Positions 1-8,751 are shown, counted from the stretch's first letter. The stretch is 64,000 bases of DNA from Streptomyces marinisediminis (GCF_026262575.1 NZ_JAPKFL010000003.1:62001-126000); one strand, 5' to 3'. Notes: generated by a model not told the origin, from the letters alone. Numbers and translations: made by a program.

Positions 1-57
1 CGCCCAGTACACCGTCCCGCCGCCCGGGCCCGCGCACCGGCCGAGCCCCGTCCGCCG

Positions 58-783
58 TCACTTGGCCCCCGACACACCCGACGAGCCCGACGCCCCCGGC
101 GCGTCCGGCTCCTCCGCGGCGGGGCCGTCGCCGGGGGGAGGCACGTCGAGTTCGGGGAGGATCTGGGTGATGACGCTGACGCGTGCGGCGCCCTGCGGAA
201 CGTCGGAGCGCTCCTCGGCCCGGTCCCAGCGGTAGCGGGGGAGGACGGCCCACAGTTCCTCGCGCAGCCGCCGGGCCTCCTCAGGGGTGAGGCGCAGCGC
301 CCAGTCGCTCATGTCGGCGGACTCGCGCCACCGCATCGGCAGCGTCTCGAACTCCGCCACGGCCCGTTGCACGCGTTGCGCGTAGCTCGCGGCGACCGAG
401 TGGAGGTAGGTGAGCGTCGCCTCGGGTTCCTGGGCGAGCGACTCGTCGCTGCGCACCCTCGTCGTCTCGTGGACCGCTCGCCACCAGCGTTCACGGGCAT
501 TGCCCCGGTCGACGTCCTCGGTGACGAAGCCGGCGGCAGCCAGTTGCCGCAGGTGGTAGCTGGTGGAGCCGGAGGTCAGCCCCATGCGTTCGGCGAGCCG
601 GGTCGCGGTGAGCGGCCCGTAGCTGCGCAGCAGGCCGACGAGCCGGACGCGCACGGGGTGGGCCATGGCGCGCAGGCCCTTGGCGTCGAGCGCGGCGTCC
701 CGGGCCGGGCCGGGCTCCCTCGTGCGCCCCCGGTCGCGGTCTCGTGCGCCGGGGTTCTGCCGGGTGGGTTCCTCCTCCGTCAT
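58..783 (-). CDS. ArsR-family winged-helix transcriptional regulator
   Basis: Predicted DNA-binding repressor or activator of 241 residues. An ArsR-like winged helix spans about residues 30-100, with the typical 'LRAMAHPVRVRLVGLLRSYG' start and the recognition segment 'TSGSTSYHLRQLAAAGFV'. The rest is a charged helical region with an acidic, proline-rich tail. I chose the ATG at 783, which has a GGTGAG-like site just upstream; an in-frame start at 879 would put the long inverted repeat at 801-843 inside the gene. No metal-binding cysteine cluster is visible, so a metal-sensing role is not supported. It is divergent from the CorA gene at 1004, so it may control that gene and itself through the palindrome between them, but this is inferred from position only. 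Confidence 0.85.
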   Translation of the reverse strand: MTEEEPTRQNPGARDRDRGRTREPGPARDAALDAKGLRAMAHPVRVRLVGLLRSYGPLTATRLAERMGLTSGSTSYHLRQLAAAGFVTEDVDRGNARERWWRAVHETTRVRSDESLAQEPEATLTYLHSVAASYAQRVQRAVAEFETLPMRWRESADMSDWALRLTPEEARRLREELWAVLPRYRWDRAEERSDVPQGAARVSVITQILPELDVPPPGDGPAAEEPDAPGASGSSGVSGAK

Positions 784-800
784 GGCGCTCACCGTAAACC

Positions 801-843
801 GCCCATGGTCCTTTGCGAACACTCTTTGCAAAGGACCATGGGC
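801..843. promoter_or_regulatory. Perfect 16-bp inverted repeat, candidate operator
   Basis: GCCCATGGTCCTTTGC at 801-816 is repeated as its exact reverse complement at 828-843, with an 11-nt spacer. It begins 18 bp upstream of the ArsR-type start codon and lies in the divergent region shared with the CorA gene. Long dyads at this position usually bind a dimeric regulator; the adjacent ArsR-like protein is the obvious candidate. A hairpin acting in RNA is the alternative. Confidence 0.6.
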
Positions 844-1003
844 GATTATTCGGCCGCACGACGGGAAGACGTGCGTCACTCAGCGTGCGGCGACGCGGGC
901 CCCCAGCCGTCTCCGTCCCGCCGGACCCGCGGCCGCCCACGACGCACCTCCTCCATCCCGTCATCCCGTCCCTCCCCCACCGCCTTCGACCAGGAAGGAC
1001 GCC

Positions 1004-2005
1004 ATGCAGGGCTTCCTCTCGCTCCCCGGCTCCGACCCAGACGGCACCGGGGACGCACCCGCCCCGACCCTGGAGCCCGTCGCCGCCGAGGTGGCGCTCG
1101 CGCACGCGCGCGAACTGCCGGAGGGCGCCCTCGCCTGGGTCCACCTGGACGAGCCGTCCCCCGAGGACCTGCTGCCGGTGGCCGAGGCGCTGGGCCTGCC
1201 GCCGCTGGCCGTGGAGGACGCCCTGCACGCCCACCAGCGGGCGAAGCGCGAGCGCTACGGGGACCTGGTGTTCTTCGTACTGCGCACGCTGCGCTACACC
1301 GAGGAGACCAGTGCCATCGACACCGGTGAGCTGATGGTGTTCGGCCACCGGCAGTGGCTGGTCACCGTGCAGCACGGCCCGAGCGACGCGCCGCAGACCG
1401 CGTGCGAGCACGTGGCCGACAACCCGGAGCTGCTCCGGCACGGCGCGTACGGCCTGCTGTACGCGCTGGCGGACGCGGTGGTCGACACCTACGGGACGGT
1501 CGTGCGCCAGGTGGCGGAGGACATCCAGGAGCTGGAGCTGACGGTCTTCACCCCGGAGCGGGTGGACCTCACCCGGCAGATCTACTCGCTCAAGCGCGAG
1601 GTGCTGGAGTTCCGGGGCGCGGTCCACCCGCTCGTGCCGGTGGCGCAGGAACTCGTCTCGCCCGTACAGCACCGCTATCCCGAGGCGCTGGCGCCGTACT
1701 TCCGCGACGTGGCCGACCACGTGCTGCGGGTCGCGGGCGAGGTGTCCTCCTGCGACGAGCTGACGGACTCGATGCTCAACGCGCACAGCACGCAGGCCGG
1801 CATCTGGCAGAACGAGGACATGCGCAAGATCTCGTCCTGGGCGGCGATCATCGCCGCGCCGACGATGATCGCCGGGATCTACGGCATGAACTTCACCCAC
1901 ATGCCGGAGCTGGACACGGTGTGGGGCTACCCCGCCGTGCTCACGCTGATGGGGCTGACCAGCTTCCTGCTGTACCGCGCGTTCCGCCGCAACGGCTGGC
2001 TGTGA
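1004..2005 (+). CDS. corA: CorA-family magnesium/cobalt transporter
   Basis: Membrane channel of 333 residues for divalent cations, expected to form a pentamer in the cytoplasmic membrane. The long N-terminal part is cytoplasmic and helical. Two C-terminal membrane helices follow, the first ending in the signature GMN motif (YGMNFTHMPE, about residue 293) and the second being 'AVLTLMGLTSFLLYRAF'. The last residues are basic, as in the family. The ATG at 1004 is preceded by AGGAAGG; upstream in-frame starts would run through the divergent operator region. The family covers CorA proper and relatives such as ZntB, so the cation is not certain. The gene stands alone; regulation by the divergent ArsR-like protein is possible. 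Confidence 0.92.
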   Translation: MQGFLSLPGSDPDGTGDAPAPTLEPVAAEVALAHARELPEGALAWVHLDEPSPEDLLPVAEALGLPPLAVEDALHAHQRAKRERYGDLVFFVLRTLRYTEETSAIDTGELMVFGHRQWLVTVQHGPSDAPQTACEHVADNPELLRHGAYGLLYALADAVVDTYGTVVRQVAEDIQELELTVFTPERVDLTRQIYSLKREVLEFRGAVHPLVPVAQELVSPVQHRYPEALAPYFRDVADHVLRVAGEVSSCDELTDSMLNAHSTQAGIWQNEDMRKISSWAAIIAAPTMIAGIYGMNFTHMPELDTVWGYPAVLTLMGLTSFLLYRAFRRNGWL

Positions 2006-3141
2006 CGGCCCCGCCCGCAACCCACCCCGCCCGCCCCGCCGCCCGGCACACACGCCGTTCCGCCCGGCGCCGCGCCCCGGCCTACGGCTCCCAGCGCCTG
2101 CGCCGCCGCCCGCGTCGACAGGGCACCGCTGCCCGCCGCCTCGACGCACCCACCGCCCCGTGCCGCAGCGGAAAAGGCGTCCCCTGGGACGGGCGCCGGG
2201 GAGGGGACGGCGCGTCACGTCGCCGGGGTCGGTCGATTTCCGGGGTCCGCCACCGTGTCCTCCGCCCGCTGCGGCTCCACCGCTCCCCCGGCGCCAGGAC
2301 GGCGAGGGTGCGGCGCGCTCCGCGCCGCAGCGTGCGGCGCCGGGCGAAGGCCGCGGTGAGAGCGGGGATCGACACCGTGCCGCCGTGGAACACGGCGGCA
2401 CTCGCGGAGGGGAGCCCGATCACCGTCGGGCACGCGCCTTTCCTCCCCGTTCGGTGCGCCCGGCGCACGGCCGGGGCGGGCGCGGATGCGTTTCCCTTCC
2501 ACGCCACGCGCCGTCAACACCGTCAACACCGTCAACGCCCGCACCGCCGCCTGCGCGGCCTGGGCGGCGCGGTGCGCCGTCGCCGTCACGGCTTCGCGCC
2601 GAGGCCGACGGCCCCGGTGGCGGTGGGCGCGTGGCGCGGAGCACCGGCGAGAGGGCGCGGCACGCGGGCGTCCCCGTGGCTCCGCGCGCCTCCCGTGCTT
2701 CTTGACCTGGCGGGCGTCCCGGCGCCAAGCTGCCAAGTCCTCGTTCCTTCGACGCCGTTCGACCGACCGGAACCCCACGATCCGGTCCGCCCGCCCACCT
2801 GGCCGGGGCGGGCGGGCCACCCCGTCGCCCACCCCTGTGCCGTCCCGGTGCGCAGCCCCCGGGCAAGACCGTGCGCGGCCGTACGGGCCACCGCACGGAC
2901 GCCGCGGGCCTCAGGTCCGGGCGTGAGCCGTCTCCGGGCGTACGCCGGTCGGCTCCGTGGCGCGTGAAGCGGGACGGAGCGCGGTGCGGCTCTGCCCCAA
3001 CGGATCGCGCGGGGTCGGCGAAAGGAAAGGAGCGGTGCGACGGCCGCCCGGTCGCCCACTCACCGGCGAGCGGCGGGGGCCCGGAGCCGACCCCGGCCAC
3101 GACGGAACGACCCTGGGACGGGTGGCCTCCCGCTGCTCGGT
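2006..3141. other. Long GC-rich stretch without a convincing gene
   Basis: About 1.1 kb between corA and the phosphotransferase remnant. Open frames exist on both strands, but none translates into a recognisable family, none has a good ribosome site, and they read as Arg/Pro/Gly/Ala-rich strings typical of non-coding high-GC DNA. The only visible structure is a 9-bp unit CGTCAACAC in tandem at 2512-2536 (two exact copies and a partial third). The stretch may be decayed coding DNA, given the remnant at its end. Confidence 0.6.
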
Positions 3142-3360
3142 GGGGCCGGACCAGCCGAGGCCCTGCTGACGCCCGGCGCGCGGGGCCGGTTCCGTGCGGC
3201 CGTCGGCGCCGACGATGCCACGTGGGCGCGCGGGCGCGGGCGGGCCGTCGGTTGGGGGCTGACGACGGACCGCTGCTACCGCGTGCTCCACTCGGTGAAC
3301 CCGGCGCTCGCGGCCGTCGCCCGCCGCCCGGCCGCCGAGGCGCTCGCGGAGCCCGCCTGA
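3142..3360 (+). pseudogene. C-terminal remnant of an aminoglycoside phosphotransferase-like (APH) gene
   Basis: Reading the + strand in the frame that ends at TGA 3358-3360 gives a tail with 'RFRAAVGADDATWARGRG', then 'NPALAAVARRPAAEALAEPA'. This closely resembles the last 60-70 residues of APH/choline-kinase fold phosphotransferases, which typically carry DDATWARGRGWAL followed by TNP.LA.IARR.I.EVL. No ATP-binding part, HGD catalytic loop or start codon was found upstream in any frame. It is therefore a 3' fragment, not a working enzyme. The match is by memory of the family pattern, not an alignment. Confidence 0.6.
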
Positions 3361-3448
3361 CAGCCGGGACGCCTGACAGCCGGGACGCCGGTGGCGCCGG
3401 GGGCGCCGCGTGCCGGGTCCGTGCGAGCGGGCCTCCCGGGAGGGCCGG

Positions 3449-4351
3449 TCAGCGGCTGAGGTGGCGGGAGATGCGGGAGAGCTGGTCCAGCCGCTGGTCG
3501 AGGGTCGGGTGGGAGGAGAAGAGCTGGGAGAGCGCGGTGCCGGAGACGGCGGGGGCGAAGAAGAAGGCGTTGAAGGGCTCGGCGCCGCGCAGGTCGCGGG
3601 TGGGGATCTTCGCCATCTGCCCGGTGATCTTCGTCAGCGCGGAGGCGAGCGCGGAGGGCTTGCCGGTGAGCAGCGCGGCACCCCGGTCGGCGGACAGCTC
3701 GCGGTAGCGGGAGAGCAGCCGGGTCAGCAGGAAGCTGATGACGTACACGACGACGCTGACCAGCGGGATGAGCAGCGCGATCAGCGCGGTGTTCTGGTTG
3801 CGGCCGCCGCCGCGCATCAGCCCGCTCCACAGGGCCATCCGGGTGAGCGCGCCGGCGAGCACGCCGAGGAAGGAGGCGAATGTCATGACCGCGACGTCGC
3901 GGTGGGCGACGTGGGACAGCTCGTGGGCCAGGACGCCTTCCAGCTCCTCGGGGGTGAGGCGGCGCAGCAGACCCGTGGTGGCGCACACGAGCGCCTTGTC
4001 CTGGCTGCGGCCGGTGGCGAAGGCGTTGGGCACGTCGGTGTCGGCGATGGCCACGCGCGGCTTGGGCAGGTCGGCCAGCGCGCACAGCCGGTCCACGGTG
4101 CCGTGCAGCTCGGGGGCCTGCTGGGGGGTGACCTCGCGGGCGCCCATGCTGTACGCGGCGATGCGGTCGCTGAACCAGAACTGCGCGACGAACAGCCCGC
4201 CGGCGAAGAGGACCACCAGCGGCCAGGCGTCCCCCAGCAGGGCGATGAGCGACCCCATGAGGACGACGTACAGCAGACCGATGAGGAACATGGTGGTGAC
4301 CATGCGGCGGGTCAGGCCGCTGTCGGGGGCGTAGCGCGTGCTCCGGGCCAT
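3449..4351 (-). CDS. htpX: Membrane zinc metalloprotease HtpX (M48 family)
   Basis: Integral membrane protease of 300 residues that degrades misfolded membrane proteins in stress responses. Two N-terminal membrane helices (about residues 15-60) precede the catalytic domain, with HELSH (HExxH, near residue 145) as zinc-binding and catalytic motif and a downstream glutamate in YRELSAD as likely third ligand. Two more hydrophobic segments lie between them ('FASFLGVLAGALTRMALW' and 'ALIALLIPLVSVVVYVISFL'). Length and order match HtpX. It is divergent from the 4425 gene and close to a PspAB-like gene, which suggests a shared envelope-stress role. Confidence 0.95.
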   Translation of the reverse strand: MARSTRYAPDSGLTRRMVTTMFLIGLLYVVLMGSLIALLGDAWPLVVLFAGGLFVAQFWFSDRIAAYSMGAREVTPQQAPELHGTVDRLCALADLPKPRVAIADTDVPNAFATGRSQDKALVCATTGLLRRLTPEELEGVLAHELSHVAHRDVAVMTFASFLGVLAGALTRMALWSGLMRGGGRNQNTALIALLIPLVSVVVYVISFLLTRLLSRYRELSADRGAALLTGKPSALASALTKITGQMAKIPTRDLRGAEPFNAFFFAPAVSGTALSQLFSSHPTLDQRLDQLSRISRHLSR

Positions 4352-4424
4352 GGTGACCTCCCGTCTGTCCCTCTTGCTGGCGACTGTACGCCTTGTGCCG
4401 TTCGTCCGCCGTTAGCATGATCGG

Positions 4425-4904
4425 GTGATGGGACGGACAGGGCCGAGCACGGAAGCCGTGGTGGTCGCGGTGCGCGAGGTGGCGCGCGCGTACGGCCGCG
4501 CGGAGGACCTGCGCGTCACCCACGACATCGGAGCCGACCAGGTCTCGCGCCGCACCCAGGCGCCGTTCGGCACGGCCACCGACCCGGACGGCTCGCTGCC
4601 GCACGAGGCGTTCGTGGAAATCCCGGGGCGGCCCGAGGTCGAGCTGACCGTCTACCCCGACGGCGACGCCGTGTTCGTCGTCGACGGCGTCGAGTTCCGC
4701 GACGTGCCCAGCGCACAGGCCCCGGCCTTCCTGCGCGCCCTGTACGACGGCTCGGCCCGGGTGCACGGCACGCGGTTCCCGCCCGGCGAGTGGCTGGTGG
4801 TGCCGCTGCCCGACGGCACCCGCTACCGGGAGCTGGTGCCGCTGCTGGCGCTGACGCCCTGGCTCAGAGGCCGGGCGCGCCCCAGACGGGGAACCAGCGG
4901 CTGA
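4425..4904 (+). CDS. Conserved hypothetical protein next to htpX and pspAB
   Basis: A 159-residue soluble protein that I cannot assign to a family. It has no signal peptide or membrane segment. It contains alternating beta-like stretches ('VELTVYPDGDAVFVVDGVEF') and ends in a basic tail. GTG 4425 and ATG 4428 are adjacent possible starts with no ribosome site. A TAGCAT element at 4413-4418 is correctly placed for a leaderless transcript beginning at 4425. Its 3' end overlaps the convergent PspAB-like gene by 41 bp. The position between htpX and pspAB hints at envelope stress, but no function can be read from the sequence. Confidence 0.75.
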   Translation: MMGRTGPSTEAVVVAVREVARAYGRAEDLRVTHDIGADQVSRRTQAPFGTATDPDGSLPHEAFVEIPGRPEVELTVYPDGDAVFVVDGVEFRDVPSAQAPAFLRALYDGSARVHGTRFPPGEWLVVPLPDGTRYRELVPLLALTPWLRGRARPRRGTSG

Positions 4905-5427
4905 GGTCGGACTCCACGGGCAGCTCCCGCTCCAGCAGGCCGCGCACCTGGAGCTCCAGCGCGTTGTCCCGCCGCTCGTCGGCGTCGGGCAGCGGGGCGA
5001 AGGGGTAGAACGTGCCGCGCTTGTAGAGGTACACCAGCGCCAGCGGGCGGCGCCCGTCGGCGTCCCGGAAGCCGACCAGCGAGCACAGGAGCTGCGGCCC
5101 GAACCCGCCGCCTTCCAGCGCGCTGTTCACCGCGTGCAGATCGTTGACGAGCGCGGGCAGCTCGTCCGCCCCGTGCCGCGAGCGGACCCAGGTGTACCCG
5201 TACCCGTCCTCGCTGAACTCGGCGGAGGAGAGGATGCCGCGCACGTCGGCCTCGACGCGGTCGAACGCCCCGCCCTCGACGGCGGCGAAGCACACCGAGC
5301 CGGTGCCGGTGGCCCGGAACCCCGCACCGGCCTGCAGCGCGACCGCCGCCGAGGGCAGCGCGAACAGCCGGTCCAGGTCGGGCCGGATCGGCTCCCGGCG
5401 GCCGAAGAGCGCGTCGAGGAAACCCAC
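4864..5427 (-). CDS. PspA-associated protein PspAB-like
   Basis: A 187-residue protein beginning VGFLDALFGRREPIRPDLDRLFAL, which resembles the actinobacterial PspAB family (proteins encoded near phage-shock-type or HtpX genes). The GTG at 5427 starts that conserved N-terminus; upstream in-frame codons add a basic, GC-rich extension of non-coding character. The body alternates beta and helical segments ('GYGYTWVRSRHGADELPALV', 'LALVYLYKRGTFYPFAPL') and has no membrane helix, so it is probably cytoplasmic. It converges on and overlaps the 4425 gene. The assignment is by recognition of the N-terminal motif; the molecular role of the family is not established. Confidence 0.7.
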   Translation of the reverse strand: MGFLDALFGRREPIRPDLDRLFALPSAAVALQAGAGFRATGTGSVCFAAVEGGAFDRVEADVRGILSSAEFSEDGYGYTWVRSRHGADELPALVNDLHAVNSALEGGGFGPQLLCSLVGFRDADGRRPLALVYLYKRGTFYPFAPLPDADERRDNALELQVRGLLERELPVESDLSRWFPVWGAPGL

Positions 5428-5547
5428 GCTGTCGACTGTAGGCACACTCCGGACCGACCGCGCGCCCCGACACCGCCCGCCGGGTGGCCGCACGCCGGGC
5501 GCCGGGCCCGTGCGGCGGGGGCCGGGCCCGTGCGGCGGGGGCCGGTG

Positions 5548-5754
5548 TCAGGCGCCGGTCTCGGCGTCCGGGCGCAGGTCGCGCACGCGGTGCAGCTCGT
5601 CCTCGACGTTGCCCGTGCGGGCCTCCGTGCGGTGGCCGCGCGCCACGTAGTCGCGGACGATCAGCTCCAGCGCGTCCTGCGGGCTGCGCGTGCCGGACAG
5701 CACCATCGCCTCGACCGCGAGTTCCGCGTCGAGGCTGACACTCACCTTGGTCAT
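5548..5754 (-). CDS. Small ribbon-helix-helix-like protein (VapB/CopG-type antitoxin family)
   Basis: A 68-residue protein with an N-terminal beta strand MTKVSVSLDAELAVEAMV, followed by helices containing SPQDALELIVRDYVARGHR. This is the usual layout of ribbon-helix-helix DNA-binding antitoxins of the VapB/DUF2191 type. An AGGATGG site precedes the ATG at 5754. No PIN-domain or other toxin gene follows: the downstream neighbour is the convergent pspAB-like gene. It may be an orphan antitoxin or a small regulator. Confidence 0.7.
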   Translation of the reverse strand: MTKVSVSLDAELAVEAMVLSGTRSPQDALELIVRDYVARGHRTEARTGNVEDELHRVRDLRPDAETGA

Positions 5755-5831
5755 GTTGCCATCCTGGCCGAGCGCGCACCGGCCGGGAAGCCCCCGGACG
5801 GCACGCGTGCCCGGGCGCGGCCCCCGCGGCG

Positions 5832-6341
5832 TCAATCCGCGACGAGGGCCTGCGGGGCTGCCGACTTCACGCGGGTCTCGATCCACCGCACCTGGGACAG
5901 CGTCTGCGCGTGCAGCTTCGAGACGTCGGCGAGCAGCTCCTCGTCCCGGGCGGCCTGCGCGACCTGGCCCAGCAGGACCCAGTCCAGGTGCACCCCCTGC
6001 GCGGCCAGGAACAGCTCGCGCAGGTCGCGCAGGAGCAGCAGGCCCGCGTCCGGACGGGTGCCCGCCCGCTCCGACGCCTTCTGCCGCACCGCGCCCACGG
6101 CCGCGTCCAGCCGCTCCGAGCGGCGCGGCGGCGCCAGGTGCTCGCCGTACCGCGGGGCCAGCTCGCGCACCCGCGCGGCGTGCTCGTCGCACTGCTGGGC
6201 CAGGCTGCGGCACGGGTAGTGCGTACCGTGGTCGGCCGCCTGCCGCTCGGCCACCCGGCGGTAGTGCTGCGCCAGGTCCACCTCGCCCTCGTGGAGCTCG
6301 GCGAACAGCCGCGCCGTCTTGTTCCCGGCCGTCTCCGCCAT
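5832..6341 (-). CDS. Helical, ferritin/hemerythrin-like partner of the molybdopterin oxidoreductase
   Basis: A 169-residue all-helical protein. Glu and His residues fall at helix-repeat spacing ('ELHEGEVDLAQHYRRVAERQ', then 'CDEHAARVREL', and 'LRELFLAAQGVHLDWVLLGQ'), resembling ferritin-like or hemerythrin-like four-helix bundles. No named family is certain. Its ATG shares one base with the TGA of the upstream oxidoreductase (TGATG at 6343-6339 on the minus strand), so translation is probably coupled and the proteins are likely made in fixed proportion. A diiron or electron-transfer subunit is one possibility, a chaperone another. Confidence 0.7.
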   Translation of the reverse strand: MAETAGNKTARLFAELHEGEVDLAQHYRRVAERQAADHGTHYPCRSLAQQCDEHAARVRELAPRYGEHLAPPRRSERLDAAVGAVRQKASERAGTRPDAGLLLLRDLRELFLAAQGVHLDWVLLGQVAQAARDEELLADVSKLHAQTLSQVRWIETRVKSAAPQALVAD

Positions 6342-8680
6342 CAGTACCTTCCCGGGGCGACGTCGCGCGCGTCGGCCACCTTCTCGATCCGGACCGCCGT
6401 CTGCTTGAAGAGGGGCTGTTTGGAGACCGGGTCCCACTCGGTGCGCGTCAGCTCGTTCGCGGCGCGGATGTGGCGTCCGGGCTCGGCCTCGTCCCAGTAG
6501 CCGTAGTGGAACGGGGCGAAGACGACCCCGGGCCGGTTGCCGCGCAGCACCGCGGGCGCCGACAGCTCGCCGCGCCGCGAGTACACGCGCACCAGGTCGC
6601 CGTCGGCGATGCCGTGCGGCTCGGCGTCCTGCGGCGTGAGCTCGATCCACATCTCGGGGGCCGCCTCCTGGAGCTCGGGGCTGCGGGCGGTCTTGGTGCG
6701 GGTGTGGAAGTGGTGCACGGTGCGCCCGGTGGTGAGCTGGAGCGGGTAGTCGTCGTCCACCGGCTCGTGCGGCGGCTGGTAGGGCGCGGCCTTGAGGAAG
6801 GCGCGACCCGCCGCGTCGTGGGCCCGGTAGGTGTCGGCGTCGTACTGCGCGCCGCCCACGATGTCGTGCCCGTAGTCCTCGACGTGCTCGGGGTGGGTGG
6901 GGAAGTGGTGGTCGGTGTAGAGCCGCGCCGTGCCCTCCGGGGCCTCCTCGGTGACCGGCCACTGGACGCCGCCGCTGCCGCGCAGGGTGTCGTAGGTGAG
7001 CGCGCTCTGGTCGCAGGGGCGGCCGCGCGTCATCTCCGTGAAGTCCCGCCAGGCGTCCTCCGGGCGCTCCCAGGTGATCAGCGGGCCGCCGTCCCGGTCG
7101 CGCAGGTCCATGCGGCGGGCGTAGTCCAGCAGCACGTCGAAGTCGGAGCGGGCCTCGCCGGGCGGCTCGACGGCCTTCTCCGACAGGTGCACCGTGCGGT
7201 CGGCGTTGGTGAAGCAGCCCGTCTTCTCCGCCCACAGCGCCGCCGGGAGGACCACGTCGGCGAGCTGCGCCGTCTCGGTGAGGAAGGCGTCGGAGACGAC
7301 CAGGAACAGGCCCGCCTCCCGCACGATGCGGCGGATGCGGCGCAGCTCCGGCAGCGAGACGGCCGGGTTGGTGGCCGTGACCCACAGGAAGCGGATCGAA
7401 CCCGTCTCGATGTAGCGGAACATCTCCATCACGTGCGTGGGCGGCGCCCAGTGCGGGATGCGGGACGGCTCCACGTTCCACAGCCGCGCCAGCTCCGCCA
7501 TGTGGGTGTCGTTCTGCCAGTTGCGGAAGCCCGGCATGGTGCCGTTGGCCCCCGCCTCCCGGGTGTTCTGCGCCGTGGGCTGACCGTTCATCTGGAACAC
7601 GGTGCAGCCCGGACGGCCGATCATCCCGCGCACCAGGTTGACGTTGTTCACCTGCACGGCCGCCGCCGTCGCCTGGTGCGACTGGTACACCCCCTGGAGC
7701 ACCGTCGACACCAGCCGCTCCGCGTCCCCCAGGATGCGGGCGGCCTCGCGCACCTGCTCCGCCGGCACCCCGCAGATCTCCTCCGCCTTCTCCGGCGTGT
7801 ACGGAGCGACCGTCTCGCGCAGCTCCTCGAAGCCGACCGTGTGGTCCCGCACGAAGGCGTGGTCGATCCGGTCGGCGCGGATCAGCTCGTGCAGCAGCGC
7901 GTTCAGCAGCGCCACGTTCGTCCCCGGCTTCAGCCGCAGGTGGACGTCGGCCTGGCGCGCGGTGGCCGTCACGCGCGGGTCGACGACGATCAGGCGCGGC
8001 CGGGCCACGCCGTGCAGCCGGTCCAGCATGCGCGCCCACTGCACCGTCTGCGTCTCGGCGGGGTTGTGGCCGACGACGAACAGGGTGTCGCACAGGTCGA
8101 CGTCCTCGTAGGAACCCGGGCCGCCGTCGCTGCCGAAGCTCTCGACCAGCGCCCACTCCGAGGTGGCCGTGCACAGCCGCGTGTTGCCGTCCAGGTGCGG
8201 CGTGCCGATGCCGCCGCGCGCGATCAGCGCCTGCGCGTAGTACTCCTCGGCGAAGAGCTGCCCGGAGGTGTAGAACGCCATGGACAGCGGCCCGTGCTCG
8301 TCCAGCACCGCCCGGGACCGCTCGACGACGACGGCCATCGCCGCGTCCCAGTCGGCGGGCCGCAGCTCCCCGTCCACCCGCACCAGCGGCCGCGTCAGGC
8401 GGTCGGCGGAGTGGTTGGCCTGCCACCCGTACAGCCCCTTCGGCCCCAGGCGGCCCCGGTTGACGCGGTCCTCCGCACGCCCCCGGACGCCCACCACGCG
8501 GCCGTCCGCGACCGCCACGTCCATGCCGCAGCCGTTCGAGCACAGCACGCAGGCCGACGGCACCCACCGCTCCACGCGGGCGGCGTCCACCGTCAGGTGC
8601 TGGTCGACACGCTCCGGCCACGGATCGCCCGGCCCGTACGGCGTGCGCTCCCCCCACACGTCCGTGACCCTGCTCGTCAT
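6341..8680 (-). CDS. Molybdopterin-dependent oxidoreductase (nitrate reductase/formate dehydrogenase-like)
   Basis: Large redox enzyme of 779 residues in the bis-MGD molybdoenzyme superfamily. An N-terminal iron-sulfur motif has Cys44, Cys47 and Cys51 (CVLCSNGCGM), but the fourth usual cysteine is replaced by Gly79 in GRLGPKG. Cys170 in GNTRLC lies where NasA/FdhF-type enzymes carry the Mo ligand. Further blocks match the MopB fold: 'DTLFVVGHNPAETQTVQWAR', 'VNNVNLVRGMIGRPGCTVFQ' and a C-terminal dinucleotide-binding domain ending in a tail that begins 'TGRTVHHFHTRTKTARSPEL'. There is no Tat signal, so it is cytoplasmic. The substrate cannot be deduced. It is co-transcribed with the helical protein at 5832. 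Confidence 0.88.
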   Translation of the reverse strand: MTSRVTDVWGERTPYGPGDPWPERVDQHLTVDAARVERWVPSACVLCSNGCGMDVAVADGRVVGVRGRAEDRVNRGRLGPKGLYGWQANHSADRLTRPLVRVDGELRPADWDAAMAVVVERSRAVLDEHGPLSMAFYTSGQLFAEEYYAQALIARGGIGTPHLDGNTRLCTATSEWALVESFGSDGGPGSYEDVDLCDTLFVVGHNPAETQTVQWARMLDRLHGVARPRLIVVDPRVTATARQADVHLRLKPGTNVALLNALLHELIRADRIDHAFVRDHTVGFEELRETVAPYTPEKAEEICGVPAEQVREAARILGDAERLVSTVLQGVYQSHQATAAAVQVNNVNLVRGMIGRPGCTVFQMNGQPTAQNTREAGANGTMPGFRNWQNDTHMAELARLWNVEPSRIPHWAPPTHVMEMFRYIETGSIRFLWVTATNPAVSLPELRRIRRIVREAGLFLVVSDAFLTETAQLADVVLPAALWAEKTGCFTNADRTVHLSEKAVEPPGEARSDFDVLLDYARRMDLRDRDGGPLITWERPEDAWRDFTEMTRGRPCDQSALTYDTLRGSGGVQWPVTEEAPEGTARLYTDHHFPTHPEHVEDYGHDIVGGAQYDADTYRAHDAAGRAFLKAAPYQPPHEPVDDDYPLQLTTGRTVHHFHTRTKTARSPELQEAAPEMWIELTPQDAEPHGIADGDLVRVYSRRGELSAPAVLRGNRPGVVFAPFHYGYWDEAEPGRHIRAANELTRTEWDPVSKQPLFKQTAVRIEKVADARDVAPGRY

Positions 8681-8751
8681 GCGCTCACCCCTCGTCCGGC
8701 GTCCTGTCCGGTGTCGTGTCCGGCTGCGTGCCCGGCGTCCCGCTCCGGCGT

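Noticed and set aside
491..2401. A 636-codon open frame on the minus strand across the ArsR-corA region
   Set aside because: It is antisense to corA and translates to Arg/Gly/Val-rich low-complexity protein without family features; corA on the other strand is unmistakable.
5548..5754. A complete toxin-antitoxin module
   Set aside because: Only the antitoxin-like gene is present; no toxin-type ORF adjoins it.
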